Assembly (NCBI GenBank): GCA_049508795.1
Contig: JBELAN010000011.1
Span: forward strand, 1 to 64,000
Direction: 5' to 3'
From: CAIYOL01 sp049508795
GTDB taxonomy: Bacteria > Planctomycetota > Phycisphaerae > Sedimentisphaerales > Anaerobacaceae
DNA: 64,000 bases
Each line of letters opens with the position of its first letter. The stretch's first letter is position 1. Position numbers and translations under genes: made by a program. Shown in pieces: positions 32,763-41,389 of this stretch. The notes under the pieces were generated by a model. That model did not search any database and had not been told where the DNA came from. It worked only from the letters and a program-made list of their open reading frames with translations.

Positions 32763-34490
32763 TCACTTCAGGACCTTCTTCAACGCTTCTGCTACCTCTT
32801 CGACGGCGAAGCTCAGACCGCTGTATTTCAAAATCCTGTCCTTAACGTCGATGCCGGTGTGCAGTTTTATGAGCTTTGCAAATTGCCCCGTTGCATTGCC
32901 CTCGACGACGACAACTCTCTTAGCTTTGGACAGATAATCCGCAGTCTGCGGATGCAAAGGATATACCTGGCTGTAATGCAGCAACGACGTATCTTTTCTG
33001 TCCAGAACAGCAAGCGTCTCTTTCACAATATGGTAGGTCGAGCCCCAACAAACGACGAGGTTATCATATTTTCGATTTGGGTAGAGTTCCGGCTCGACTA
33101 TTTCGGCTTTAGCTGATTCGAGCTTTCGCAGCCGCTTGCTGACCATTTTAGTTCTAAGCTGCAAATCTTCGGTGATGTGCCCTTCGGCATCGTGCTCGTC
33201 GCTGTCCACACACACAAGGCCCTGCCCGAAACCTGGAACGCCTCTCGGCGAGATACCGCTTTCGGTCAGTTCATACCTCTTGTAATTGGCGACGGTTTCG
33301 GCAATGTATTTCTCGACCTTCATGCTCGATAAATCAAAGCCGCCGGTGTTGTAATAGGAATCGATGAAGTACTGGTCGGTCAGGACAAAGACGGGGACTT
33401 GATACTTATCGGCGAGGTTAAAGGCGCGGGCGGTAAGATAAAAGGCCTGCTCAAGCGTCCCCGGCGCAAACAGGATTCTTGGGAACTCGCCGTGACCTGC
33501 GTAAAGTGCAAGCTCGAGGTCGGCCTGCTCGGTGCGAGTGGGCAGGCCCGTAGCCGGGGCCGGTCTCTGGCCAAGGTGAATAACCATAGGCGATTCGAGC
33601 ATACCCGCCAAACTCAATCCTTCGACCATCAGGGCAAAGCCCCCACCTGAGGTTGTAACCATTGCCCGAGCGCCGGCGTACCAGGCGCCAATCGCCATAT
33701 TCATCGCCGCGATTTCGTCTTCGGCCTGCTCGACGATTATGCCGAAGTCCCTGCTGTTTTTGGCGAGAAAGGCCAGCACGGGTGTCGACGGTGACATCGG
33801 ATACGACGAAACAAAATTGCATCCTCCTGCTATCGCTCCAAGACCTACCGCATCGCCACCGGCCAGGAGAATGTGGTCCTTAACGGCGGCGTCCGGCTTG
33901 AGATTAAAATTTATTTTCGCCTGACCGGCCAAATTCCCAGCAAGCCGGAAACCCGCTTCTGCTGCCCGGACGTTATTTTGCACAATGTCGGCAGCTTTCG
34001 TAGAGAAGGATTGTTTCACATAGTCGCAGACATTGCTCAGCTCCATCCCCAGCAAACCTGCCAGCATCCCTACCGCAACAACATTGGAGTAGACTTTGTT
34101 GCCTATGTCGGTCACAATTTTGGTAAACGGTGATTCGATAAACCTGAAACGACCGCTGGAGGTCTCATCTCCAACAACTTCGGTTTCGGCAAGGACGATT
34201 GTTTCCTGAGAAATCCTTTCTCGAAGATGTTGAACCGCCCCTTTGTTTAATGGGATGAGCAGGTCTATCCGGTTGACAAAGGCCGATACCGGCCGAGAGC
34301 TGACGCGTATTTGGGTTGAGTTGTTGCCGCCTCGGACCCGCGACATATATTCCTTGGTGGCGAAGACATTGTAGCCGGCCAGTTTCAGCATTCGCACCAG
34401 AATACCTTCAACGGTCTGTATGCCCATGCCCGCCTGGCCGCACAGAACTATTGAAACATCGTCCGCTCGTAATGCTGCGTCCCTTGCCAT
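32763..34490 (-). CDS. korA: 2-oxoacid:ferredoxin oxidoreductase, fused gamma-alpha subunit
   Basis: 575 residues. The gamma domain comes first (about 10-190; GQAGMGIQTVEGIL, RVRGGNNSTQIRVSS), then the alpha pyrimidine-binding domain (from about 205; GAIAGGCNFVSSYPMSPSTP, VEQAEDEIAAMNMAIGA), ending in domain II with VCWGSTYHIVKE. This fusion is the usual KorA/OorA layout. It is 29 bases downstream of the nickel SOD gene, placing a strong reductant source in the oxygen-defence island. The enzyme itself is normally oxygen-sensitive. Confidence 0.9.
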   Translation of the reverse strand: MARDAALRADDVSIVLCGQAGMGIQTVEGILVRMLKLAGYNVFATKEYMSRVRGGNNSTQIRVSSRPVSAFVNRIDLLIPLNKGAVQHLRERISQETIVLAETEVVGDETSSGRFRFIESPFTKIVTDIGNKVYSNVVAVGMLAGLLGMELSNVCDYVKQSFSTKAADIVQNNVRAAEAGFRLAGNLAGQAKINFNLKPDAAVKDHILLAGGDAVGLGAIAGGCNFVSSYPMSPSTPVLAFLAKNSRDFGIIVEQAEDEIAAMNMAIGAWYAGARAMVTTSGGGFALMVEGLSLAGMLESPMVIHLGQRPAPATGLPTRTEQADLELALYAGHGEFPRILFAPGTLEQAFYLTARAFNLADKYQVPVFVLTDQYFIDSYYNTGGFDLSSMKVEKYIAETVANYKRYELTESGISPRGVPGFGQGLVCVDSDEHDAEGHITEDLQLRTKMVSKRLRKLESAKAEIVEPELYPNRKYDNLVVCWGSTYHIVKETLAVLDRKDTSLLHYSQVYPLHPQTADYLSKAKRVVVVEGNATGQFAKLIKLHTGIDVKDRILKYSGLSFAVEEVAEALKKVLK

Positions 34491-34519
34491 ATTCGCACCT
34501 GCCTGTCCACAGACAAATC

Positions 34520-35008
34520 CTAATGACTGTGCTCCTGTTCGCCAGGATACGCATTGCGGAAATCCGCCAGAAGCGAACGGAGCTTTTCGACGTTGGCCAA
34601 ATCGGTGGTCTGCTTGGCCTTCATCGAGTAAACGAGCATCTCATGCAGCAGCGTAAGCTGCTTGACATATTTTTCGTAACCGGCGGCATCGCTCTTATCG
34701 ACCGGTTTTATCCGCTGGGCCATAAAGTAGTAGCTGGTAATATGCGCGATATCCTCAGCGTGCTCATCCTTGACGTTGACCCACCGGACAATCTGGTTCA
34801 TATTCGGCTTTTGCTGTGCCGACAGCTCCTCTATGGACTTCATTGCCTTTTCAATCGTGGTGATATTCTCCGCAATCATAGCCAGCCTTGCCGGGTCATC
34901 GTAGATGCCGCAGGGCATCTGGCAATGCGAATACACAAGCGGCGCTATACCCGCCACCGCAAGCAGCAAAACACCGGCCATTAACTTTCGCCTTATGTCT
35001 GTCTTCAT
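34520..35008 (-). CDS. sodN: nickel superoxide dismutase with Sec signal peptide
   Basis: 162 residues. A signal peptide (LMAGVLLLAVAGIAPLVYS) is followed directly by the Ni-hook HCQMPCGIY. Cleavage after Ser27 would leave His28 as residue 1, with Cys29 and Cys33 as positions 2 and 6, exactly the ligands of NiSOD. The rest (about 135 residues) is the four-helix bundle typical of the family. Known NiSODs mostly use a short propeptide removed by SodX; here signal peptidase appears to do it, implying activity outside the cytoplasm. Positions 3-4 are Gln-Met instead of the common Asp-Leu. It sits between a ferritin-like gene and korA. Confidence 0.88.
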   Translation of the reverse strand: MKTDIRRKLMAGVLLLAVAGIAPLVYSHCQMPCGIYDDPARLAMIAENITTIEKAMKSIEELSAQQKPNMNQIVRWVNVKDEHAEDIAHITSYYFMAQRIKPVDKSDAAGYEKYVKQLTLLHEMLVYSMKAKQTTDLANVEKLRSLLADFRNAYPGEQEHSH

Positions 35009-35022
35009 TTTTATTCCCTTTC

Positions 35023-35055
35023 AAATTACCAATAACCAGTTACCAATCACCAACA
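35023..35055 (-). repeat. degenerate ATTGGTAA repeat, copy 2 (sodN leader)
   Basis: On the sodN coding strand the leader reads TTGGTGATTGGTAACTGG and so on, directly upstream of the ribosome site. It has the same words and orientation relative to the gene as the der leader at 3651-3700. Confidence 0.65.
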
Positions 35056-35062
35056 GATTCCG

Positions 35063-35545
35063 TTAATACTCATCGAGATGATAAAACTCCGCGTTTTCCA
35101 GCCAAGTCTGCGGTCTCGATACAAAATCAATTATATTCTCAAGGAGAAAATAGTGTTTTTTCTCCTCGTCGGCCAATTTTAGGAAAATCTCTTTATGGGC
35201 CTTCTCCACCTCATTTGCTTTTCCGAGATAAAAATCCTGGCTTTGTTTCTCAATCGCAAGGGCTTTTCTGTAAAGCTCAGTTTGGCTGATATTGAAATTG
35301 AAACTCTGAGCGGACTCGCGCATCTTTGCGAAAATATCTTTGGCGTCCGACAGCACGGTCGTTTCAGCCAAATCAGGAGTAATATCTTCTTTCATATCCG
35401 AAACAATTTTATAATGCTTTGCCTCTTCGTCAGCCAACATATTAAATACCGTCTTGAGACTTTTATTATTCGATTTGGCGGCCAACTGTCGATAGTAATC
35501 CTCGCTGTATTTTTCTTTCTCCATAGCAAAATCAAAAATGTTCAT
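35063..35545 (-). CDS. ferritin-like (rubrerythrin-family) diiron protein
   Basis: 160 residues of four-helix-bundle type. Two E-x-x-H units are visible: ADEEAKHYKIV (Glu/His) and ADEEKKHYFLL, each preceded by a helix with a matching glutamate (EKYSEDYYRQLA; AIEKQSQDFYLG). No rubredoxin domain is attached, so electrons must come from a partner such as the Hrb rubredoxin two genes upstream. The probable role is peroxide reduction or iron handling. It begins 27 bases after the zwf stop codon. Confidence 0.85.
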   Translation of the reverse strand: MNIFDFAMEKEKYSEDYYRQLAAKSNNKSLKTVFNMLADEEAKHYKIVSDMKEDITPDLAETTVLSDAKDIFAKMRESAQSFNFNISQTELYRKALAIEKQSQDFYLGKANEVEKAHKEIFLKLADEEKKHYFLLENIIDFVSRPQTWLENAEFYHLDEY

Positions 35546-35572
35546 ATTTTCATCCTTTGATAATAATAACAG

Positions 35573-37123
35573 TTAAATTTCCGCGAGTTTCCGCCACTTT
35601 CGGCCGTCGGATTCGATAAGTCTGTCCGCCTGAGGAATGCTCTCGCTGCCAGCGGGATACTCGTATGGAGCTGAATCATCGTTCTCCCATCTCTGCAGCA
35701 CAGGCATTAATAATTGCCACGCAATCTCCACGCTGTCGTACCTGTTAAAAAGCGTCTGGTCGCCGACCATACAGTCAAGAAGCAGTCTCTGATAGGCCTC
35801 TGGCATATCAACGAGAAAGATGCTTTTGTAATTAAAATTCATATTGAGGGTGCTCATACAAATCTTCGAACCGGGCCGCTTTGCCTGGAAACTCAGCGAA
35901 ATTCCCTCTTCGGGCTGTATCTGCAAAACGAGAACATTCGCAGGCATGTCCCCAAGGCCGGCAGAGACAAACATCGAATGAGGAACCTGTTTGAAAGCGA
36001 TGGCAATCTCGGTATCTTTATGAGCGAGTCTTTTGCCGGTCCGCAGATAGAAAGGAACACCTTTCCATCGCCAATTATCCATAAACAGCTTTGCAGCAAC
36101 GAAAGTTTCGGTCTTAGATTGTGGATTTACCGCCGGTTCAGCCCGATAGCCGGCGACCTGTTTACCGTCGATTATCCCCGGGCCGTACTGGCCCCGCACA
36201 ATTAAGCTATCCAGCTCATCCGGGTTAAAAGGGCGAATCGAACGTAAAAGTTTGACCCTCTCGTCACGCATACTGTCCGCCTCGAACGAGGCCGGCGGCT
36301 CCATCGCAACCAGAGCGAGCATTTGAAGTATATGATTTTGAAATACATCCCGAAGCGCACCGGCTTTATCGTAATAGCTGCTGCGATGCTCAACACCAAT
36401 CGATTCGGCTATTGTAATCTGAACGTGGTCAATATAATCACGGTTCCATACAGGTTCAAAAATGACGTTTGCGAAACGGAACATCAAAATGTTCTGAACG
36501 GTTTCTTTGCCGAGATAATGGTCGATGCGATATATTTGCGACTCATCGAAACGCCGGCTGATTTTATTATTCAGCTCAACTGCGCTTTGCAAATCTCTGC
36601 CGAAGGGCTTTTCAACGATTAATCTGGCCCGCTGCTTCGAATCAGACTCATTGATGCAGGACAAGGCTGAGCGGCCCAGATGTTCCACTACTGGGCTGTA
36701 TAGAAACGGCGGAACAGCGAGGTAAAAGATACGACAGCCGTCGATTTTATGTTTTTTGTCCATCTGGACGAGTCTGTCTTTTATACTTTTATAAAACGCA
36801 GCATCCTCGTAATCACCGTCGATGTAGTAGAGCTTTTCTGTAAAAGCGTTCAAATCCTTCTCTGATGCGCCACTGTGACTTTCCCGTATTGCTTGTTGCG
36901 CAGTTTCTCGAAAATCCTCATCTGTGAGTTTTGTTCGCCCACAGCCCAGGAGGTAAAACTTTTCATCAAGCAAATCCTGTGCGAAGAGATTGAAGATGCT
37001 CGGAATTAGCTTTCTGTGTGCAAGGTCGCCTGATGCGCCAAAAACGACCATCGCATTCGGCGGGGCCGGTATCTCGGCACAAACAATATCCTGCGGGTTT
37101 AAGGATGGCTGAATCTTTTCCAT
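35573..37123 (-). CDS. zwf: glucose-6-phosphate 1-dehydrogenase
   Basis: 516 residues, near the standard family length. The NADP-binding FGASGDLAHRKL is at the N-terminus; the substrate-binding RIDHYLGKE and the following NILMFRFAN are intact, as are FYLRTGKRL and MPEAYQRLLLDCMVGD. It makes NADPH at the entry to the oxidative pentose-phosphate path. Its place inside the oxygen-defence cluster suggests it is there to supply reductant. No pgl or gnd gene is nearby. Confidence 0.96.
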   Translation of the reverse strand: MEKIQPSLNPQDIVCAEIPAPPNAMVVFGASGDLAHRKLIPSIFNLFAQDLLDEKFYLLGCGRTKLTDEDFRETAQQAIRESHSGASEKDLNAFTEKLYYIDGDYEDAAFYKSIKDRLVQMDKKHKIDGCRIFYLAVPPFLYSPVVEHLGRSALSCINESDSKQRARLIVEKPFGRDLQSAVELNNKISRRFDESQIYRIDHYLGKETVQNILMFRFANVIFEPVWNRDYIDHVQITIAESIGVEHRSSYYDKAGALRDVFQNHILQMLALVAMEPPASFEADSMRDERVKLLRSIRPFNPDELDSLIVRGQYGPGIIDGKQVAGYRAEPAVNPQSKTETFVAAKLFMDNWRWKGVPFYLRTGKRLAHKDTEIAIAFKQVPHSMFVSAGLGDMPANVLVLQIQPEEGISLSFQAKRPGSKICMSTLNMNFNYKSIFLVDMPEAYQRLLLDCMVGDQTLFNRYDSVEIAWQLLMPVLQRWENDDSAPYEYPAGSESIPQADRLIESDGRKWRKLAEI

Positions 37124-37187
37124 AGTAACTACCTCTTATGCGCTGCGTAACACGAGGTAAAAACCGCAATCTTTCGCTAGTTACAGT

Positions 37188-37352
37188 TTAATCTTCAATT
37201 GGTTCAAATTCATTTTTGCCGGCGCCGCATTCCGGGCAGACCCAGTTGTCCGGCAAATCTTCAAAAGCAGTGCCGGCTTCCACACCATTATCGGGGTCGC
37301 CTACAGCGGGGTCATATATATATCCGCACAAAAGACATTTGTATTTCTTCAT
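37188..37352 (-). CDS. possible separately translated rubredoxin (internal start in hrb)
   Basis: Within hrb the sequence AAAGGAGGAAAAAGTATG occurs at the domain border, an almost ideal ribosome site and start for the 54-residue MKKYKCLLCGYIYDPAVG rubredoxin. This is the best Shine-Dalgarno match I noticed in the island. It may give free rubredoxin in addition to the fusion, or it may be a relic of a separate gene that became fused by loss of a stop codon. Confidence 0.45.
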   Translation of the reverse strand: MKKYKCLLCGYIYDPAVGDPDNGVEAGTAFEDLPDNWVCPECGAGKNEFEPIED

Positions 37353-37898
37353 ACTTTTTCCTCCTTTTTTTAAATTTTCCTTCGATTTTACTTTGATGTA
37401 TGTTGCAGCGGTTTTGGGCGTCCTGCCGTGTTTTATATCGCGGTAATAATTGTATGTCATTGGCTCTGCTTCTTCATCAAGCGTTTCACAGGCCACAATT
37501 TTTGCAATAAACAGCGTATGAGTTATAACGTCAATGCTCTCGGCAACTTCAGCTTCGAGAAAAGCTACTGTATTATCCAAAATTATTGGCACACCGGTCT
37601 GGCCTGTTTTGTAATTTACCCCTTTGAATTTGTCTGTGTCCCTGCCGGACTTAAATCCGAAGCTGCCGATAAAAGACATCGGCGATTCTTGAGAAAGAAT
37701 AGAGACAGCAAACACTTTGCTGCCGGTAATATACTCGTGGGTTAAACACTGTCTGTTGATGCTGGCGGCGACCATCGGCGGCTCAGGCGTTAACTGAAAG
37801 ACGGTATTTACAATACAGCCGTTGAATTTGTCTCCTTTTTTCGAGCTGACTATACACATGCCGTAATTTAGCTTGAAAAGCGACTCTAAATTCAACAT
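37188..37898 (-). CDS. hrb: flavin reductase-rubredoxin fusion (high-molecular-weight rubredoxin, Hrb type)
   Basis: 236 residues. Residues about 1-165 are a flavin reductase-like FMN domain (NYGMCIVSSKKGDKFNGC, CLTHEYI). Residues about 183-236 are a rubredoxin with CLLCGYIYDPAVGDPDNG and CPECG. In Moorella the similar Hrb passes electrons from NADH to the flavodiiron protein FprA, which is encoded here three genes upstream. I use the ATG at 37898, with GGGGAG at 6 bases. A perfect AAAGGAGG plus ATG inside the gene at 37352 could also yield free rubredoxin (see the separate entry). Confidence 0.9.
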   Translation of the reverse strand: MLNLESLFKLNYGMCIVSSKKGDKFNGCIVNTVFQLTPEPPMVAASINRQCLTHEYITGSKVFAVSILSQESPMSFIGSFGFKSGRDTDKFKGVNYKTGQTGVPIILDNTVAFLEAEVAESIDVITHTLFIAKIVACETLDEEAEPMTYNYYRDIKHGRTPKTAATYIKVKSKENLKKGGKSMKKYKCLLCGYIYDPAVGDPDNGVEAGTAFEDLPDNWVCPECGAGKNEFEPIED

Positions 37899-37950
37899 CA
37901 GCATCTCCCCGAGTATTTGGGCTGCGGTAATTGCTTCGAAATCTCCTTAG

Positions 37951-38442
37951 CTATTTCGAAGTCGTCATCTTTCGGTTCAAAACAGCAATGTGCCCCATCT
38001 CTTCTTTGATAATCGCCTCGACTTTATCTTTGCCGGCTTTGAGGGGCACGAAATCCTTCAGGCCGAGATAGAAAACGATGGAATCCTTTTCGGCTTCGAT
38101 AGCCAATTTCAAAATATCCTCTACGCTTTCGTCACCTGTCAATTGTTTGCTGTAGTCTTTTTTCAGGTCAAAGACGTGGCCATCGGCCATTGCCTGGAGG
38201 TACAAGGCCATTTCGTTGTCAGGGTCAAAGACATCCGATTCTCGTTCCTTGTCTGAGATTTGATTTTTCATCGCGGCGAAGATTTTTTCGTGCTCAGCTT
38301 CCATAGCGGCCAAGTCCAGGAACATTTGGCGTGTGCCTTTGTCGGAGACGCTTTTTGCAGCTTTGTGATAGAACTTTATGCCGTTTCTTTCAATCTGTTC
38401 CGCCATTTCAAAGATTTCAAATACATTGAAAGTAATGCTCAT
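37951..38442 (-). CDS. ferritin-like (rubrerythrin-family) diiron protein
   Basis: 163 residues with two helix pairs: FEMAEQIERNGIKFYHKAA and MEAEHEKIF (E-x-x-H), then AIEAEKDSIVFYLGL and EEMGHIAVL (E-x-x-H). No rubredoxin domain. It resembles the other ferritin-like protein at 35063 only in general plan. Located between hrb and desulfoferrodoxin, it probably takes electrons from rubredoxin to reduce peroxide. Function is family-level only. Confidence 0.85.
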   Translation of the reverse strand: MSITFNVFEIFEMAEQIERNGIKFYHKAAKSVSDKGTRQMFLDLAAMEAEHEKIFAAMKNQISDKERESDVFDPDNEMALYLQAMADGHVFDLKKDYSKQLTGDESVEDILKLAIEAEKDSIVFYLGLKDFVPLKAGKDKVEAIIKEEMGHIAVLNRKMTTSK

Positions 38443-38473
38443 TGTTATTCTCCTTCTGCCGAATTATCACTTA

Positions 38474-38848
38474 CTACCCTCTCCATAATCCATGAATGTT
38501 GCAGTGCTCACGTGCGGTGACTGTATTTGCCTTCAGATTGAATATCGCTTCAGGTGCGTCGCCCGGATTGAAGAACTTTCGATACGCCGCGCCGTCAGCG
38601 AGAATTTCAATCCACTCGATATAATGTTTTTCCTCCATAGGATGAGGGATACTGCCAACCTTTACCTTGTAGCCGCCGCTGATTTTTTCGATTACGGGCA
38701 CATGTTTTTCCTTGCCCTGGTCAGCGGTTTTTTCAGCAAGGTTTTCCATCGGCTGGCCGCAGCAAACCAATTCGCCGTCGCCGCCGTGAAGCACTTCAAC
38801 GATGTTGCCGCAGACCATACATTTATAAATTTCAAGCTTCTTTGCCAT
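38474..38848 (-). CDS. dfx: desulfoferrodoxin (superoxide reductase, two-iron type)
   Basis: 124 residues. The N-terminal desulforedoxin-like domain has CMVCGNIVEVLHGGDG and VCCGQPM, the four-cysteine Fe centre I. The catalytic centre II has KHVPVIE, IPHPMEEKHYIEWIE, and EHCNIHGLW, giving the four His and one Cys ligands. It reduces superoxide to peroxide without making oxygen, taking electrons from rubredoxin. Its genes fit: hrb downstream, flavodiiron protein upstream. Confidence 0.96.
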   Translation of the reverse strand: MAKKLEIYKCMVCGNIVEVLHGGDGELVCCGQPMENLAEKTADQGKEKHVPVIEKISGGYKVKVGSIPHPMEEKHYIEWIEILADGAAYRKFFNPGDAPEAIFNLKANTVTAREHCNIHGLWRG

Positions 38849-38875
38849 AATATTTTCCCTTCACGTAAATTGATT

Positions 38876-40054
38876 TTAAGCGATTCCGACCGCCTTGTGT
38901 TTCGTTAGTATTTTATCAGCGAGGTTCTCAAGTGCTGTAAAATCATTATCTTTGGGATAGCCCTTTGCTATCACCGGCTCAAGAATTTCTACTTTAAGGT
39001 TTGAAATCAGTCCCGTGATTTGTTCGACCATCCTGCCGCCCCAGCCGAAAGAGCCGATAATCGAAGCAAATTTAGTCTTCGGTCTAAGAGCATTTGCTAA
39101 AATTGCAGCATACGCAACTTTAGGATGCGCTGCCGTCAGGACTGTCGGAGACCCAAGCACAATCGTAGCTGCATCGACGAGTGACATTGCCAGCTTTCCG
39201 ATGTCAGCTACGGAGAGATTAAATTGCTTAACTGTAATTCCTCTTTCAATCAAGGCATCCACAAAATGTTCGACCATTTTTCTTGTGCTGTCATGCATTG
39301 ATATATATGGCAGCACCACTTCATTTTTTACATTGTCGCTTACCCAGTCTTTATAAGCATCGATGATAAACTGCGGCTTGTCATAAATGGGGCCATGGCT
39401 TGAAGCGATTACATCTATTTGAAGGTTCTTTATTTTTTCGAGGTTGCCCTTTATGGCTGTCCTGAAAGGCATCATTATCTCGGCGTAATATCGCTTGGCG
39501 GATTCGTACACGAGGGACTGGTCCTCGACGAACAAGCTGCTGCTCGCCAGATGTGAGCCGAAGAAATCGCACGGAAAAAATATCTTGTCCTCCTTCAGGT
39601 AAGTCCCTATCGTCTCCGGCCAGTGGACCCACGGAATATAAATAAACTGCAGCGTCTTATCACCCAAAGAAAGAGTTTGGCCGTCATCGACGGTAATAAA
39701 TTTATCTTCGCTGATTTGCAATAAATCAATGAGCATACCCTTACACTTGGGGTTTGTTATAACCTTAGCATCAGGATAAAGCATCAATACATCAGGTATG
39801 CCGCCGGAGTGGTCCTGCTCGGCGTGGTGGGCGACAATATAATCTATTCTTCCGGTCCCAGCTTTGATGAGATTATCTATCAGTACCTCGGTCTTTGTTG
39901 GGTCAACCGTATCCAAAAGTGCAGTTTTTTCGCTGCCCTTTATTAGATAGGCGTTATAGCTTGTTCCGTCTGGCAGAGGAATCAGCTCATCAAATAATCT
40001 TCTATCCCAGTCGATAGCTCCTACTGCATAAATGTTTGGTTTTAGCTGCATCAT
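38876..40054 (-). CDS. fprA: flavodiiron protein (FprA/Rbo-type oxygen or NO reductase)
   Basis: 392 residues. The metallo-beta-lactamase-like domain carries the diiron ligands HAEQDHSGG (His77, Glu79, Asp81, His82), a later His and Asp (DFFGSH) and SHGPIY. The C-terminal flavodoxin domain binds FMN (SMHDSTRKMVEHFVDAL). It reduces O2 to water (or NO to N2O) using rubredoxin. It overlaps the end of tpx by four bases. No rubredoxin domain is fused, so the Hrb rubredoxin is the likely donor. Confidence 0.94.
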   Translation of the reverse strand: MMQLKPNIYAVGAIDWDRRLFDELIPLPDGTSYNAYLIKGSEKTALLDTVDPTKTEVLIDNLIKAGTGRIDYIVAHHAEQDHSGGIPDVLMLYPDAKVITNPKCKGMLIDLLQISEDKFITVDDGQTLSLGDKTLQFIYIPWVHWPETIGTYLKEDKIFFPCDFFGSHLASSSLFVEDQSLVYESAKRYYAEIMMPFRTAIKGNLEKIKNLQIDVIASSHGPIYDKPQFIIDAYKDWVSDNVKNEVVLPYISMHDSTRKMVEHFVDALIERGITVKQFNLSVADIGKLAMSLVDAATIVLGSPTVLTAAHPKVAYAAILANALRPKTKFASIIGSFGWGGRMVEQITGLISNLKVEILEPVIAKGYPKDNDFTALENLADKILTKHKAVGIA

Positions 40055-40635
40055 TTTTCTAATCCTTTTACCGCCTTTAGCGCTGCTTCGTAATTCGGTT
40101 CGCTGGCCAGTTCATTTACTATCTGTATATACCTAATGGTGCCGTTTTTGTCCACAACGAACACCGCCCTTGCCAGCAGTCGTAACTCCTTTATCAACAC
40201 TCCATACGCCTTGCCGAACGACGCGTCGCGATGGTCTGAGAGCGTTTGAACATTCTTTACGCCCGCGGCGCCGCACCATCGCTTCTGCGCGAACGGCAGG
40301 TCCATACTAATCGTCAGCACCACAACGTCGCCGCCGAGTTTGCCCGCCTCCTCGTTGAACCTTCGGGTTTCTATGTCGCAAACGGACGTGTCGAGCGATG
40401 GCACCGAAGCTATTATGCATACCTTGCCGTGATATGACGAAAACTTTACCGCCGACATATCGTTTGCTACGACCTCGAAATCTGGCGCTGAATCACCAAC
40501 CTTGAGACCTTTACCCAACAAGGTCAGGGGTTTGCCTTTCATAGTTATAACGCCTCTTCGCTCTTGCATAGCATTCTCCTTACAACCTAAGTTTGTAATA
40601 CTGACAACCAATAACACTACAGCTATTTTTTTCAT
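40051..40635 (-). CDS. tpx: thiol peroxidase Tpx with alternative lipoprotein N-terminus
   Basis: The family core starts at MQERRGVITMKGKPLTLLG and has the peroxidatic SVPSLDTSVCD and the resolving cysteine in KRWCGAAG. Two starts are possible. The upstream ATG (40635) adds 22 residues reading MKKIAVVLLVVSITNLGC, a lipoprotein signal with lipobox. The ATG at 40569 (172 aa) gives exactly the usual Tpx length and has AAGGAGA close upstream. One gene may thus give a cytoplasmic and a membrane-anchored peroxidase, or only one form is made. It is coupled to fprA by a four-base overlap. Confidence 0.93.
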   Translation of the reverse strand: MKKIAVVLLVVSITNLGCKENAMQERRGVITMKGKPLTLLGKGLKVGDSAPDFEVVANDMSAVKFSSYHGKVCIIASVPSLDTSVCDIETRRFNEEAGKLGGDVVVLTISMDLPFAQKRWCGAAGVKNVQTLSDHRDASFGKAYGVLIKELRLLARAVFVVDKNGTIRYIQIVNELASEPNYEAALKAVKGLEK

Positions 40636-40816
40636 TGGAAGAAATCTTTATTAACGCCATCCAGCAGAATTCTGCGAAGCAGTGCCATAAACAGCGACCT
40701 GCTTATTCCGGAGGTAACCGGATGTATTTCAAGCTAATCGCAATAAAGATGTAGTATTTTAACGCCCTCTGCTATAAGTAAAATCCTTGTTTTGGGACAG
40801 GAATATGCCTATCGAA

Positions 40817-41389
40817 TCAATAATTGACCGCTTCCAGCTCAAAATGCGCCTTTGGGTGCGCACATGAAGGGCATACGTCCGGCGGTTCTGTCCCCTCGTG
40901 GACATAGCCGCAGTTCCTGCAAACCCACCTTACCGGCTTTTCCCGCCTGAAAACGCGCCCCTCGGTTATGTTCTTCGCAAGTGCAACATACCTGACCTCG
41001 TGGCGCTTTTCGGCAATCGCGATATTCCTGAAAACCTCTGCGATTTCGCTGAAACCTTCTTTGTCCGCGGTCTTGGCGAAGTCCGAATACATTTTGGTAT
41101 TTTCATAATGCTCGCCCGCCGCTGCTTCTTTCAAATTTTCAAGTGTGCTGCCGATAACCCCTGCCGGGAATGCTGCGGTAATTTCCACCTCACCGCCCTT
41201 TAGAAACTTGAACTCGCGCTTGGCGTGTTCCTTTTCCTGGTTGGCGGTTTCTTCAAAGATTGCAGCAATCTGCTCGTAGCCATCTTTTCGGGCCTGACTG
41301 GCAAAATACGTATAACGGTTCCTCGCCTGAGACTCACCCGCAAACGCAGTCAGCAGATTCTTTTCAGTCCGGCTTCCTTTAAGCTCCAT
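40817..41389 (-). CDS. rbr: rubrerythrin
   Basis: 190 residues. The diiron four-helix domain has ESQARNRYTYFA, ETANQEKEHAKRE, EHYENTKMY and AEKRHEVRY. The C-terminal rubredoxin-like domain has WVCRNCGYVHEG and DVCPSC. It reduces hydrogen peroxide in anaerobes. It is the first gene of the island and is separated from tpx by 180 bases, so it may have its own transcript. A TTGACA lies 71 bases upstream of its start codon (41463-41458 leftward) but without a convincing -10. Confidence 0.96.
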   Translation of the reverse strand: MELKGSRTEKNLLTAFAGESQARNRYTYFASQARKDGYEQIAAIFEETANQEKEHAKREFKFLKGGEVEITAAFPAGVIGSTLENLKEAAAGEHYENTKMYSDFAKTADKEGFSEIAEVFRNIAIAEKRHEVRYVALAKNITEGRVFRREKPVRWVCRNCGYVHEGTEPPDVCPSCAHPKAHFELEAVNY

